The notes under the pieces are model-generated. The model had not been told where the DNA came from. It did not search any database and was given only the letters and a program-made list of their open reading frames with translations. The position numbers and the translations under genes are program-made. Below are positions 55,251 to 64,000 of a stretch of DNA of 64,000 nt, in pieces. The stretch spans positions 241,421-305,420 of the forward strand of contig NZ_CANLER010000006.1 of NCBI RefSeq assembly GCF_947489715.1. Reading direction: 5' to 3'. The stretch's first letter is position 1; every line of letters begins with the position of its first letter. The stretch is from an uncultured Roseovarius sp. Its GTDB lineage: Bacteria; Pseudomonadota; Alphaproteobacteria; Rhodobacterales; Rhodobacteraceae.

Positions 55251-56135
55251 TTAGAACTGCGCCCAGACCTGTTGAGCAACCGGATCGAGCCGGTTGGGTG
55301 CTGCATAGACGGAAAGCGTCATCGGTGTTTCCCAGTCGGCGGTACCCACGGGCACGACGAGGCCTTGATCAAGCTCTTGCCGGACCGAGGTTTCGGGCAG
55401 CCAGGCGATGCCGCTACCGGTCAGAAGGCGGCGTTTGATCGCCTCGACCAGACCGTCCACATAGATCATGTCCAGATGAACCTGCCGGTTGCCGATCAGG
55501 TGTTCGGTGACGACGCCCAGAAAGGAACTGCGTTCATAGGCCAGATAAGGGATGTCCTGGCCTGCCTGTCCCGGCAGCGCCCAGCCCGCGCGTGTCGCCG
55601 CAGCGGTTTCGGCCACCGGGATCATCCGGTCGGTCAGGATGTCCTTGCGGGTGAATTCGGCCTCATCAATGCTGGGCGAGACATCGGCGTGGCGATAGCA
55701 CAGCAGAAATTCGACCGCGCCGTCATAGAGAAGCTGGCAGCAGGCGCTGAGCGAATCCGAGATCACCCGGGTGCGCAACTGCGGGATTTCATGCTCGAAC
55801 ACGTCGATGCGGGATGCCAGGTAATGCACTGAAATCGTGTGCAGAACCGAGAACCTGACCTGTTGCCGGTCACCCCTGTCCTGATCGCGGATCAATTGCC
55901 TGCTTTCAGACAGATCGGCGATGGCGGATTTCGCGACCGGCAGAAATTGCGCGCCGGCTTCTGACAGGCGCACCGGATAGGTGGCACGGTCGACCAGCGG
56001 CAGGCCGACCCAGCTTTCCAGCGCCTTGATGCGGCGGCTGAAGGCAGATTGGGTGATGTTTCGTTCTTCGGCTGCACGAGTGAAATTGAGTGTGCGCCCA
56101 AGGCATTCGAAGTCGCGCAGCCAGTTCAGGTCCAT
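55251..56135 (-). CDS. LysR-family transcriptional regulator
   Basis: A 294-residue LysR regulator: WLRDFECLGRTLNFTRAAEERNITQSAFSRRIKALESWVGLPLVDR is the winged helix and the rest is the effector domain. ATG 56135 begins at the conserved MDLNWL. It is divergent from the hydrolase-ProXVW operon by 163 bp and may regulate it. The 55092-55250 gap holds the coiled-coil gene promoter. Confidence 0.9.
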   Translation of the reverse strand: MDLNWLRDFECLGRTLNFTRAAEERNITQSAFSRRIKALESWVGLPLVDRATYPVRLSEAGAQFLPVAKSAIADLSESRQLIRDQDRGDRQQVRFSVLHTISVHYLASRIDVFEHEIPQLRTRVISDSLSACCQLLYDGAVEFLLCYRHADVSPSIDEAEFTRKDILTDRMIPVAETAAATRAGWALPGQAGQDIPYLAYERSSFLGVVTEHLIGNRQVHLDMIYVDGLVEAIKRRLLTGSGIAWLPETSVRQELDQGLVVPVGTADWETPMTLSVYAAPNRLDPVAQQVWAQF

Positions 56136-56298
56136 TTTCACCCCCGCATGAAGCAGGGAAAACAGTACCATAAGATTATGCAAAATCGGAATAGTTTTAT
56201 GAAATCTTTGAATTGGCAGTTTTAAATCAAACTGTTCTACACTTCCCCGGTGCGGCAGGGGATGTGCCGCGTGCCAGAGGACAGATCAGAAAACCGAT

Positions 56299-57141
56299 AT
56301 GCCGGAAACCGCCCAGACTGTCGAAGTTTCACCGCTGACCCACCTGCGTGCAGGCCAAGGGCATCCGCTGGTTCTGGTGCATGGGTATCTTGGCGGTTCT
56401 GCGATGTGGCGGCAGCAACTGGCGGCGCTGAGCGCTGATTTCGATGTCATCGCACCCGAACTTCCCGGCTATGGCGGCAGCCACTCGGCGCTGGCGGATG
56501 CGTCGATCGACGGGTATGCGCGGCAGGTTTTGGGGCTTCTGGATGATATTGGTGTGCGTCAGTTTCACCTCCTGGGTCATTCGATGGGTGGGATGATTGC
56601 GCAGCAGATCACCACGATGGAACCCGAGCGCGTCACCCGGCTAATCTGTTATGGAACCGGGCCGCAGGGCGTGTTGCCCGACCGGTTTGAAACAATCGAT
56701 CAGTCGCGCACGCGACTGACGACCGAAGGTGTTGCACCGACGGCCCGGCGCATCGCCGCCACCTGGTTTGCCAGAGGCGAAGCAGCGGCCGAATTTGCCG
56801 ACTGCGCGGCGCTTGGCGAACATGTCTCGACCGCCTCGGCATTGGCCGGGTTGACCGCGATGGAGAACTGGGACGGGCGCGCCGCATTGGCGGGCATGAC
56901 CCAGCCGACGCTGATCGTCTGGGGCGACAAGGACCGCTCTTACGGCTGGCAGCAGCCCGAAGCCCTTTGGAAGGGCATCCCGGGCAGCAACCTGGCAGTG
57001 ATGCCGGGCTACGGCCACAATGCGCATCTGGAGAATCCCGAGCTTTTCAATTCGATAATTCGGCACTTTCTGACGGATGATCCCCAAGACCCCGAAACGA
57101 ATGCAGATATCATCACCCACAATCAGAACCCAGATCCCTGA
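56299..57141 (+). CDS. alpha/beta hydrolase
   Basis: A 280-residue serine hydrolase: HGYLGG oxyanion motif, nucleophile elbow GHSMGG (Ser95), acid in WGDKDRSYGW and base in GYGHNAHLENPE. A probable esterase or amidase; acting on a substrate imported by the adjacent ProXVW system is an inference. A possible thioesterase/ester hydrolase for betainyl compounds cannot be ruled out. Confidence 0.9.
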   Translation: MPETAQTVEVSPLTHLRAGQGHPLVLVHGYLGGSAMWRQQLAALSADFDVIAPELPGYGGSHSALADASIDGYARQVLGLLDDIGVRQFHLLGHSMGGMIAQQITTMEPERVTRLICYGTGPQGVLPDRFETIDQSRTRLTTEGVAPTARRIAATWFARGEAAAEFADCAALGEHVSTASALAGLTAMENWDGRAALAGMTQPTLIVWGDKDRSYGWQQPEALWKGIPGSNLAVMPGYGHNAHLENPELFNSIIRHFLTDDPQDPETNADIITHNQNPDP

Positions 57142-57172
57142 AAACAGGGACTGACCAACGGAGGAGAAAAAA

Positions 57173-58132
57173 ATGAAACTGAAACTCATGGGAACGGCCC
57201 TTGCGGGCTTTATGGCGACGGCTTCGCTGACCCAGGCGGCGGAAAGCGTGAATATCGGCGCACCGGCCTGGACCGGCGCGCAGGCGATCGCGCATCTGAT
57301 TGCCGAGATCGTTGAGACCCGCATCGGCGGCGAGGCCAACCTGGTACCCGGCAACAATGCCTCGATCTTTCAGGCGATGGATCAGGGCAAGGGCGATATC
57401 GATGTCCACCCCGATGTATGGCTGCCCAACCAGGAGAGCTTTACCAAGAAATACGTCGATGAGGCGGGCACCGTCATCCTGTCGGACAAGCCTTACGAGG
57501 GCAAACAGAGCTTTTGCGTGAGCAAGGCCTTTTCGGAAGCCAACAACGTGACCTCGATCTTCGATCTGGCCCGACCGGAAGTGGCCGAGAAGATGGACAG
57601 TGACGGCAACGGCAAGGGAGAGATCTGGATCGGAGCACCCGGGTGGGCCTCGGCCAATGTCAATGAGATCAAGGTGCGTGATTACGGCCTGATGCCCTTC
57701 ATGGAACCCGTCCGCGCCGATCAGGCGGTGATGACGGCGACCGTGGGCGATTCAATCAAGAAAGACATGGGGTATGCATTCTATTGCTACAGTCCGCATG
57801 CGATCTGGTTCCAGTATGACATCGTGCGTCTGGAAGAGCCCGAGTTCGACCCCGAAAAATACGTGGCGATCCAGCCTTCGGACGATCCGGACTGGTTTGA
57901 AAAATCCAAGGTCATGACCGAGGACGCGTTGAAAAACGTTCAGATCGCTTATTCCAAAACGCTGATCGACCGGTCGCCCGCGATTGCCGATCTGCTGGCC
58001 AATATCCAATTGGATGGCGACACGGTGTCAAACTTTGCCTTCCAGATCGAAGGTGGCAAGGACCCCGCTGACGTGGCCAAGGAATGGGTTGCGGCCAATT
58101 CCGACCGCGTCGACGGCTGGCTCGGCCTCTGA
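57173..58132 (+). CDS. proX: glycine-betaine/proline-type ABC substrate-binding protein
   Basis: A 319-residue ProX/OpuAC-type protein. A signal peptide (LMGTALAGFMATASLTQAA) precedes the ligand lobe VNIGAPAWTGAQAIAHLIAEIVE ... NASIFQAMDQGKGDIDVHPDVWLPNQ, FYCYSPHAIWFQYDI. GGAGGAGAAAAAA lies 1-3 bases before ATG. Trp/Tyr residues needed to cage a quaternary amine are present (DVWLPN, HAIWFQY). Ligand is a betaine or similar amine. Confidence 0.9.
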   Translation: MKLKLMGTALAGFMATASLTQAAESVNIGAPAWTGAQAIAHLIAEIVETRIGGEANLVPGNNASIFQAMDQGKGDIDVHPDVWLPNQESFTKKYVDEAGTVILSDKPYEGKQSFCVSKAFSEANNVTSIFDLARPEVAEKMDSDGNGKGEIWIGAPGWASANVNEIKVRDYGLMPFMEPVRADQAVMTATVGDSIKKDMGYAFYCYSPHAIWFQYDIVRLEEPEFDPEKYVAIQPSDDPDWFEKSKVMTEDALKNVQIAYSKTLIDRSPAIADLLANIQLDGDTVSNFAFQIEGGKDPADVAKEWVAANSDRVDGWLGL

Positions 58133-58196
58133 TCCGATAAAACCGCTGGGCCGCGCATTCCGTGCGGCCCACCAACAACTGAACCGGGGGCCGACC

Positions 58197-59255
58197 GTGT
58201 CACAGGACGTTGCAATCGAACTATCAGGTGTCTGGAAAATCTTCGGTGCCCGCGCGGAAGAAGCGCTGGCTGAAATCCGCGCCAATGACATCTCGAAAAA
58301 GGAAGTTCTGGACCGGTTCAATTGTGTTGTCGGCGTGGCCGATGCCACGATGGATATCCAACCCGGCGAGATTTTCTGCATCATGGGCCTGTCCGGGTCC
58401 GGCAAATCCACGCTGGTGCGCCATATCAACCGTCTTCTGGAACCGACGGCAGGGCAAATCGTCGTCAACGGCGAAGATATCATGGCAATGGCGCCCGACA
58501 CGCTGCGCCAATACCGCAACGAACATATCGCGATGGTGTTTCAGAATTTCGCGTTGATGCCACACCGGTCGGTGCTGGACAACGTGGCGATGCCGCTGGA
58601 AATTCGGGGCATCAACAAGAACCAGCGCTTGGATGCCGCCGAGCGTGCCATCGAAATGGTCGATCTGAGCGCTTGGGGAAACAAGTTTGCGCATGAACTT
58701 TCGGGCGGGATGCAGCAGCGTGTCGGCCTTGCACGGGCGCTGGCGGCGGACCCCGAAATCCTGCTGATGGATGAACCGTTCAGCGCGCTTGACCCGCTGA
58801 TCCGGCGGCAGTTGCAGAATGAATTCATGAAGCTTGCCGACACCATGAACAAGACCACCGTTTTCATCACCCATGATCTGGACGAGGCCGTGCGCATCGG
58901 TGACCGGATCGCCATCATGCGCGACGGGCGCGTGGTTCAGATCGGTACGCCCGAAGATATCGTGATGCACCCGGCCGATGATTACGTGGCGGATTTCGTC
59001 GCCGGTATCTCGCGGCTCAAGGTCGTGCGCGCCCATGCGGTGATGCAACCATTGGCCGAGTTCGAATCCACCAATGGCGGGCTGGCCGCAGAGGCCCAGG
59101 AATTCGCCGAAGACGCCCATCTGGGCGAGTTGATCACCGCCGCCATCGGCACCGATCAACCCGCAGCAATCATCGACGCCGACGGCAATCGCATCGGCGC
59201 CATCACCCGCGCCGACCTGTTGCGCACGGTGATCGAAGGAACGGAGACCTCATAA
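58197..59255 (+). CDS. proV: ProV-type ABC transporter ATP-binding protein
   Basis: A 352-residue ProV ATPase with the ProV N-terminus (IELSGVWKIFGARAEEALAEI), Walker A GLSGSGKST, Q-loop MVFQNFALMPHRSVLDNVAM, signature LSGGMQQRVGLARAL, Walker B EILLMDEP, HDLDEA and a short CBS-like tail (AIIDADGNRIGAITRADLLRTVI). GTG 58197 is chosen because GGGGG precedes it and the ProV start motif begins there. Confidence 0.92.
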   Translation: MSQDVAIELSGVWKIFGARAEEALAEIRANDISKKEVLDRFNCVVGVADATMDIQPGEIFCIMGLSGSGKSTLVRHINRLLEPTAGQIVVNGEDIMAMAPDTLRQYRNEHIAMVFQNFALMPHRSVLDNVAMPLEIRGINKNQRLDAAERAIEMVDLSAWGNKFAHELSGGMQQRVGLARALAADPEILLMDEPFSALDPLIRRQLQNEFMKLADTMNKTTVFITHDLDEAVRIGDRIAIMRDGRVVQIGTPEDIVMHPADDYVADFVAGISRLKVVRAHAVMQPLAEFESTNGGLAAEAQEFAEDAHLGELITAAIGTDQPAAIIDADGNRIGAITRADLLRTVIEGTETS

Positions 59256-59258
59256 GCC

Positions 59259-60743
59259 ATGGTTGACGAGACCAAAGAAGAACTAATCGCGAAATTCGTT
59301 GCCACCAATCCGGATTTCTATGCTGCTCAGTTCCAGAAAATCGGTGCCAAGGCGGGCTTTGCCTGGACCTTCAACTGGGCCGCTGCCCTGCTGGGGCCGA
59401 TCTGGTACGGGATGCGCGGCCTGTGGAATTGGGGGCTGCCCTTCGTTATTCTGGAAACCTTTGCCTTTATTCAGCTTGGCCGGGGATTGTTCGGGGATCT
59501 GGGTGCCGAGGTGCGCGAACGGATCAAGCAGATCGAAGGCACGCTGGCGCTACGCTACGAACAGCTTGAATCCGCGATCGCGAAAGGCTCGGACGGTGCT
59601 GCTTTTCAACGTAATATAGATTCGCTTGAGGGCGCTATCGACGGCATCCGTGCCGAAGCAGCACAGGCCGACGCCACGGCTATCTGGGTGGCCTTATTCG
59701 GCATCGCCTTCCTGATCGCCGTCAAGTTGGCCGAAGGGATCATGGCGAACCCGGTGCTGGAGCGGCGCTATTCCGACTGGCTGTCGGATCGCAGCATCAA
59801 ATCCGGGTTGGAAACACCGCGTACATTGCTCAGCGTGGTGTTTGTTCTGGTCATATTCGCCGTCAGTATGGTGCATTTTGCATTTCCCGGCGCTGTAAGC
59901 TGGTTGAGTGACTTTCCCACCGATCCGAATATCCGGTTATCCGCAATCGCGGGGGTCGAGGGTTTCTTCAACTTTCTCACATCAACCGCACAATGGCTTT
60001 TTGATATCATCACCTATGGCATCCGAACCGTTCTGGATGCGCTTGAGGTCATTTTTGTCGACACACCATGGCCGGTGATCGCCGCGATGATCATCCTGCT
60101 GACATACCTGTCTGCGGGCGCGGGTGCTGCCTTCGCCGCCGCTGGCTTTTTGGCTTACATGGGCTTTCTCGGATTTTGGGAAAAGGCGATGACCACGCTG
60201 GCGCTGCTGGGAACGGCGGCGTTTATCTCGATCATCCTGGGCATTCCTATGGGGATGTTCTGTGCCCGTAGACCACGGTTTTATTCGGTGATCCGCCCGA
60301 TCATGGATTTCATGCAAACCATGCCGGCCTTTGTCTTCATGATCCCGGTGATTGCCCTATTCGGCGTTGGCAAACCGGCGGCGGTTATCGTCACCATGAT
60401 TTTCGGCGGCACGCCCGTCGTGCGGCTGACAGTGCTGGGCCTGCGCGGCGTCCCCGAAAGCATCCGCGAGGCCGCCATCGCCTATGGTGCCTCGAAATGG
60501 TACCTGCTGACCAAGGTCGATCTGCCGCTGGCGGCTCCGTCGATCCTTGCAGGCGTCAACCAGACGATCATGTTGTCGCTGGCGATGGTCGTGGTCGCCT
60601 CGCTGATCGGTGCCAAGGGGTTGGGCGAGGACGTGCTGGAAGCCTTGCAATACGCCTCGGTCGGGCAAGGTATTCTGGCCGGGTTTGCCATCCTCTTCTG
60701 TGCGATGATCCTTGACCGGGTGGTGCAGGGAAAACGCGAATAG
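59259..60743 (+). CDS. proW: ProW-type permease with extra N-terminal domain
   Basis: A 494-residue permease. About the last 260 residues are the ProW core, with the EAA motif REAAIAYGASKWYLLTKVDLPLAAPSILAGVNQTIMLSLAMVVVASLIGAKGLGEDVL. The first 200 residues are unusual: a DUF2628-like membrane patch (FAWTFNWAAALLGPIWYGMRGLWNWGLPF), a coiled coil (LGAEVRERIKQIEGTLALRYEQLESAIAKG) and one more TM. It starts 3 bp after ProV and ends 2 bp from the convergent EamA gene. Confidence 0.9.
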   Translation: MVDETKEELIAKFVATNPDFYAAQFQKIGAKAGFAWTFNWAAALLGPIWYGMRGLWNWGLPFVILETFAFIQLGRGLFGDLGAEVRERIKQIEGTLALRYEQLESAIAKGSDGAAFQRNIDSLEGAIDGIRAEAAQADATAIWVALFGIAFLIAVKLAEGIMANPVLERRYSDWLSDRSIKSGLETPRTLLSVVFVLVIFAVSMVHFAFPGAVSWLSDFPTDPNIRLSAIAGVEGFFNFLTSTAQWLFDIITYGIRTVLDALEVIFVDTPWPVIAAMIILLTYLSAGAGAAFAAAGFLAYMGFLGFWEKAMTTLALLGTAAFISIILGIPMGMFCARRPRFYSVIRPIMDFMQTMPAFVFMIPVIALFGVGKPAAVIVTMIFGGTPVVRLTVLGLRGVPESIREAAIAYGASKWYLLTKVDLPLAAPSILAGVNQTIMLSLAMVVVASLIGAKGLGEDVLEALQYASVGQGILAGFAILFCAMILDRVVQGKRE

Positions 60744-60745
60744 GG

Positions 60746-61582
60746 CTAGGCCATGCCGATCAGAATGATGCCCATTGCCACGATCAGGGCAGCCAGCAAG
60801 CGGTTGCCCCTCGGCCCTTCGCCGAACCACAAGACGCCGATCATTGCGGCGAAGATGACGGATGTTTCGCGGATCGCCGAGACCACACCAAGCGGTGCAA
60901 GCGTCTTGGCATAAAGCACCAAGCCATAAGCCGTGCCCGAGATCACGCCGCCCCAGAAACCCAGCCACAATGTTCTGGCGGGTATGGCGCGCAGCCTGTC
61001 CATACGGCCCGCAAAGATAAATGCCGCGACCAGAATTTCCGCGGTAAAAAGCCACCCGATATAGCCAATCGTGCTGTGTGACAGGCGAATGCCAACCCCG
61101 TCCACCAGCGAATAGGCAGCAATCATCAGGGCCGTGCCCAAGGCCGCCAGAAGGCCCGGCATGGGCAGCGCGCCGCTGAAGACGCCCTTGGTCAGGACCA
61201 TGATTCCAGCCGAGACACTCAGCACGCCCACCCAGGCGAGCGCGGGCAGGCTTTCACCCACCCAGAACTGCGCACCAAGAGCCACCAGTACCGGCGCAAG
61301 GCCCCGCGCGATGGGGTACATCACGCTCAGATCACCAAAGCGATAGGCAACGTTAAGCAGGTAGTAGTACGCCCAGTGGATCACGGTCGACGCCACCACA
61401 TAGGGCCAGATTTCCCATCCCGGCGACGGAACCAGCCCGACGATGATCACCCCCGGCACCACATGGCCAAACGCGATCATCCCCAACATGATGGTCTTGT
61501 CCGCCGATCCTTTTACAATGGCGTTCCAGAAAGCGTGCAGGAATGCCGCGAAGAGTACGATGAGGTAGATGGCGGCGTTCAT
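60746..61582 (-). CDS. EamA/DMT-family transporter
   Basis: A 278-residue protein with ten membrane segments in two EamA repeats (ALVIGLV..-like FLHAFWNAIVKGSADKTIMLGMIAFGHVVPGVIIVGLV; second ISAIRETSVIFAAMIGVLWFGEGPRGNRLLAALIVAMGIILIGM). It probably exports a small metabolite. The end of ProW is 2 bp away, convergent. Confidence 0.88.
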   Translation of the reverse strand: MNAAIYLIVLFAAFLHAFWNAIVKGSADKTIMLGMIAFGHVVPGVIIVGLVPSPGWEIWPYVVASTVIHWAYYYLLNVAYRFGDLSVMYPIARGLAPVLVALGAQFWVGESLPALAWVGVLSVSAGIMVLTKGVFSGALPMPGLLAALGTALMIAAYSLVDGVGIRLSHSTIGYIGWLFTAEILVAAFIFAGRMDRLRAIPARTLWLGFWGGVISGTAYGLVLYAKTLAPLGVVSAIRETSVIFAAMIGVLWFGEGPRGNRLLAALIVAMGIILIGMA

Positions 61583-61612
61583 CGCCGCGTTTCCTGGCGG
61601 ACGGTTGTTGCG

Positions 61613-62623
61613 TCAGTCAAAGACTACGCCTTTGAACTGCGCGCGCAGTCTGGGGTCGCGAGATTTAATGCGTACCTGTTCTCCCGCGAGCACCTCGTGA
61701 CACCGCGCAAGCGTTTCCGCTTCAAGCCGTTCCATCGCGTCGTGGGTATAAAAAGTCAGGTGCGGCGACAGGATCACCTGCTCATGCTCGAACAACCGGC
61801 TGAGCTTGTGCCCGGAACGTTTCAGCGGTTCATTGGCGAACACATCCAACCCGGCACCGGCGATCCAACCTTCATCAAGCGCCCGCAGCAACGCATCATC
61901 ATCCACAAGCGCACCACGCGAGCTGTTGATCAGGTAGGCACCCGGCCTCATGGCCTTCAATTCTGCCTCGCCGATGATACCCCGAGTGTCGTCGTTGAGC
62001 ACACAATGCAGTGAAACGAAGTCGCTTTCCGCCAGAAGCGCGTGCAGATCATCTCGCTTCTCCACCCCGGCGGCGGCCATATCATCCTCGGACATGCCCG
62101 GACTGTAGCCAATCACCTTGGCGCGAAATCCGGCCCCCGCCATGCGCGCCATGCTTTTACCGATCTTGCCCAGACCCACAATACCAACGGTCTTGCCAGC
62201 GATATCCGACCCCAGCCAGTTTTGTTCGGGCCAAGCCCAGCCATCGCGCTGCATTGCACGGCCCAGCGGTTGCAGTTTCTTGGCCAGGGCGATCATCAGG
62301 GCAAAGGCGCCTTCTGCCACGGTTTCTTCGGCATATTCGGGGATGTTGACCACCGGGATGCTACGGTCAATGGCGGCGGGTATGTCGATGGCGTCGATGC
62401 CGACACCGTATTTCACGATGCCTTTCAACCGTGGTGCGGCGTCGATGACGTGTTGTGTGATCGGCGTGTAGCACATCAGGATCAGATCAGCATCGGCCAC
62501 GACGCGGATCAACTCTGCCTCGCTCACACCATCCGGCAGCAGGATCAGCTCATGGCCCTCTTTGCGCAGCGCATCATCGACCAGCGGTACCTGCAATTCG
62601 CTGTCGGTGCGGACAATCTTCAT
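61613..62623 (-). CDS. D-isomer-specific 2-hydroxyacid dehydrogenase
   Basis: A 336-residue NAD-dependent dehydrogenase: nucleotide motif GKTVGIVGLGKIGKSMARM, catalytic Arg in NSSRGALVDDDAL, Glu in DVFANEPL and His in LSPHLTFYT. It resembles phosphoglycerate/glyoxylate reductase-type enzymes. It follows the PLP enzyme by 4 bp and is presumably co-transcribed with it; the EamA gene starts 31 bp downstream. Confidence 0.9.
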   Translation of the reverse strand: MKIVRTDSELQVPLVDDALRKEGHELILLPDGVSEAELIRVVADADLILMCYTPITQHVIDAAPRLKGIVKYGVGIDAIDIPAAIDRSIPVVNIPEYAEETVAEGAFALMIALAKKLQPLGRAMQRDGWAWPEQNWLGSDIAGKTVGIVGLGKIGKSMARMAGAGFRAKVIGYSPGMSEDDMAAAGVEKRDDLHALLAESDFVSLHCVLNDDTRGIIGEAELKAMRPGAYLINSSRGALVDDDALLRALDEGWIAGAGLDVFANEPLKRSGHKLSRLFEHEQVILSPHLTFYTHDAMERLEAETLARCHEVLAGEQVRIKSRDPRLRAQFKGVVFD

Positions 62624-62626
62624 GGT

Positions 62627-63988
62627 TCAGCCAGCTTCTGACATGATCGCGGCGACAACAATCTTCAGCGCATGTTCCAAATCATCCTTGGCAATGGTCA
62701 GCGGCGGCGACAGGGTCAGCACGCAACCCTGGCTGATCTTGAAGCTTACACCGGCCTCCAGACAGCGATAGTAAATCCTTTCAGCTCGCGCGATGCCCTG
62801 GGTCTTGTCGGCGCGGTCCTCGACAATCTCGACCCCGAACATCAGCCCCCTGCCCCGGATGTCGCCCACCACAGGTACATCGGCCAGCTCTGACCGCAGA
62901 TATTCCATGGCGAACTGGCCCAACGTGGCCGAGCGTTCGACCAACCCTTCATCCTCAATGATCTCAAGCGTGGTCAGCGCCGCGCGGGACGTAACTGGGT
63001 TTTTCTCATGCGTGTAGTGCCCGATGGCAAAATCGCCGCACACATCCAGATCGCGGCGGGCGATGCAGGCGGCGATCGGCAGGATGCCCCCGCCAAGCGC
63101 TTTCCCAAGCGTCACGATATCGGGAATGATTTCATCATGTTCAAAGGCGAACATGCGGCCGGTCTTGCCCAAGCCCGTGGGGATTTCATCAAGGATCAGG
63201 AGGGCACCCCGACGGTTGCACGCCTCGCGTACCGCTTTCCAAAACCCCGGCGGCGGGACGTAGGGCACGGCGCGCATCGGTTCGGCGATGACGGCGGCCA
63301 CATCACCTTCGCGTTCCAGCACATAGTCGACCATCTTGGCACAGGCCAGACCGCAGACATCCGGCCCTGCATGATTGTAGGGGCAACGGTAGCAGGCAAA
63401 GGGCGCCACATGTTCGGTCCCCGGCATCAGCGGCCCGGCGATATGGCTGCGGAACGTCGCCTCGCCGCCCACGCTGGCAGCCCCCAGACCGGCGCCATGA
63501 AACGCATCCCAAAAGCTGACCGTCTTGAACCGGCCTGTCGCCGCGCGGGCGATTTTCAGCGCCACCTCGTTGGCATCCGACCCGCCGGTGGTAAAAAGTG
63601 TCTTGCCCAGATCACCGGGCGCTATCTGGGCCAATTTCTCGGCCAGGTCGACCGCAGGATCATTAGTGAAACGGCGCGGCGCAAAGGGCAGATCGTCAAG
63701 CTGCTGTTTGATCGCCGCCACCAGCCGGGGATGCCCATAGCCGATGTGATGAACGGAATTGCCGTGAAAATCCATGTAGCGGCGGCCGTCCATATCCTCG
63801 ATCCAGATACCTTCGGCCCTGGCGATGGTGCAGACGCAGGGGCTGGACAGGCTTTGATGCAGGAACGCATCGGCATCGCGTTTCAGAAGTGGTGCGGAAC
63901 GTGGGCCGATGGATTTCTGCAGCCATATTTTCCGAGCGTTTGAGGTGTTGGATTCGCCTTCGGTATGGATGATTTTGTCTTCCATCAT
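62627..63988 (-). CDS. class-III PLP-dependent aminotransferase-like enzyme
   Basis: A 453-residue class-III PLP enzyme. PLP Lys is in DIVTLGKALGGGILP, the Asp in LILDEIPTGLGKTGRMFAFEHDEIIPDIV. The HFGNS/TFGGNP region of ordinary aminotransferases reads GHYTHEKNPVTSRAAL here, as I recall in (R)-1-hydroxy-2-aminoethylphosphonate ammonia-lyase-like proteins, so a lyase is possible. The Cys-rich CYRCPYNHAGPDVCGLAC segment is distinctive. ATG 63988 (or 63985) follows AAAAGGCAA. Confidence 0.85.
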   Translation of the reverse strand: MMEDKIIHTEGESNTSNARKIWLQKSIGPRSAPLLKRDADAFLHQSLSSPCVCTIARAEGIWIEDMDGRRYMDFHGNSVHHIGYGHPRLVAAIKQQLDDLPFAPRRFTNDPAVDLAEKLAQIAPGDLGKTLFTTGGSDANEVALKIARAATGRFKTVSFWDAFHGAGLGAASVGGEATFRSHIAGPLMPGTEHVAPFACYRCPYNHAGPDVCGLACAKMVDYVLEREGDVAAVIAEPMRAVPYVPPPGFWKAVREACNRRGALLILDEIPTGLGKTGRMFAFEHDEIIPDIVTLGKALGGGILPIAACIARRDLDVCGDFAIGHYTHEKNPVTSRAALTTLEIIEDEGLVERSATLGQFAMEYLRSELADVPVVGDIRGRGLMFGVEIVEDRADKTQGIARAERIYYRCLEAGVSFKISQGCVLTLSPPLTIAKDDLEHALKIVVAAIMSEAG

Positions 63989-64000
63989 TTGCCTTTTGGT

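Overview
The window is high-GC alphaproteobacterial DNA, most likely from a marine Rhodobacterales (Roseobacter-group) denitrifier. The signs are a VPLPA-type C-terminal sorting signal, DctPQM TRAP transport, an RTX M10 protease, a nirS/nirI/norCBQDEF denitrification island and a Rhodobacterales-type DUF6638/DUF1523 neighbourhood. I saw no rRNA, tRNA, CRISPR array or complete insertion sequence. Layout, left to right: the 3' end of uvrB (3-893); a VPLPA-CTERM secreted protein; a gene set that fits gamma-butyrobetaine/carnitine breakdown (2280-12100: aldehyde dehydrogenase, luciferase-like flavoenzyme, CaiD-like hydratase, carnitine dehydrogenase-like enzyme, GATase1-AraC regulator, BKACE cleavage enzyme, acyl-CoA dehydrogenase, acyl-CoA ligase); a PhnCDE-like ABC transporter coupled to a large di-heme peroxidase and divergent from an MntR/DtxR-type regulator (12415-17289); an orphan hypothetical protein, a DAO-family oxidase and an M10/RTX protease; and a TRAP operon with a universal stress protein and a divergent LysR regulator (21444-26050). 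The denitrification island runs from 26095 to 46179. On the + strand are nirX and a c-type cytochrome. On the minus strand are nirS-nirE-nirC-nirF-nirDL-nirG-nirH-nirJ-nirN, then a CbiX/SirB-like chelatase and a small membrane protein. Divergent on the + strand are nirI and norCBQDEF. DUF4202 and a Crp/Fnr regulator follow on the minus strand. Three TTGAC-type Fnr/Nnr boxes (before nirX, between nirS and nirI, before norC) tie the island together. It can account for nitrite to N2O (NirS, heme d1 synthesis, Nor), but no nar/nap or nos genes are present here. From 46385 to 55091 a tightly spaced minus-strand cluster of poorly characterised genes combines an AAA+ ATPase, a coiled-coil protein, small membrane proteins, DUF6638, DUF1523 and a thioredoxin-fold protein, and is interrupted by an AT-richer Mrr-type nuclease gene. 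This is the best candidate for an undescribed system. The right end (55251-63988) has a LysR regulator, an alpha/beta hydrolase, a betaine-type ProXVW transporter whose permease carries an unusual N-terminal extension, an EamA transporter, a 2-hydroxyacid dehydrogenase and a class-III PLP enzyme. Non-coding structure includes two divergent copies of a roughly 100-200 bp dispersed element (12149-12352 and 49454-49574), two clusters of 11-bp-period ATACCGAC repeats (2027-2067 and 48667-48719), an 11-bp-arm inverted repeat between dctP and its LysR gene, and a palindrome in the mntR-peroxidase divergent promoter. All functions are inferred from sequence motifs and gene context. No database search was possible.
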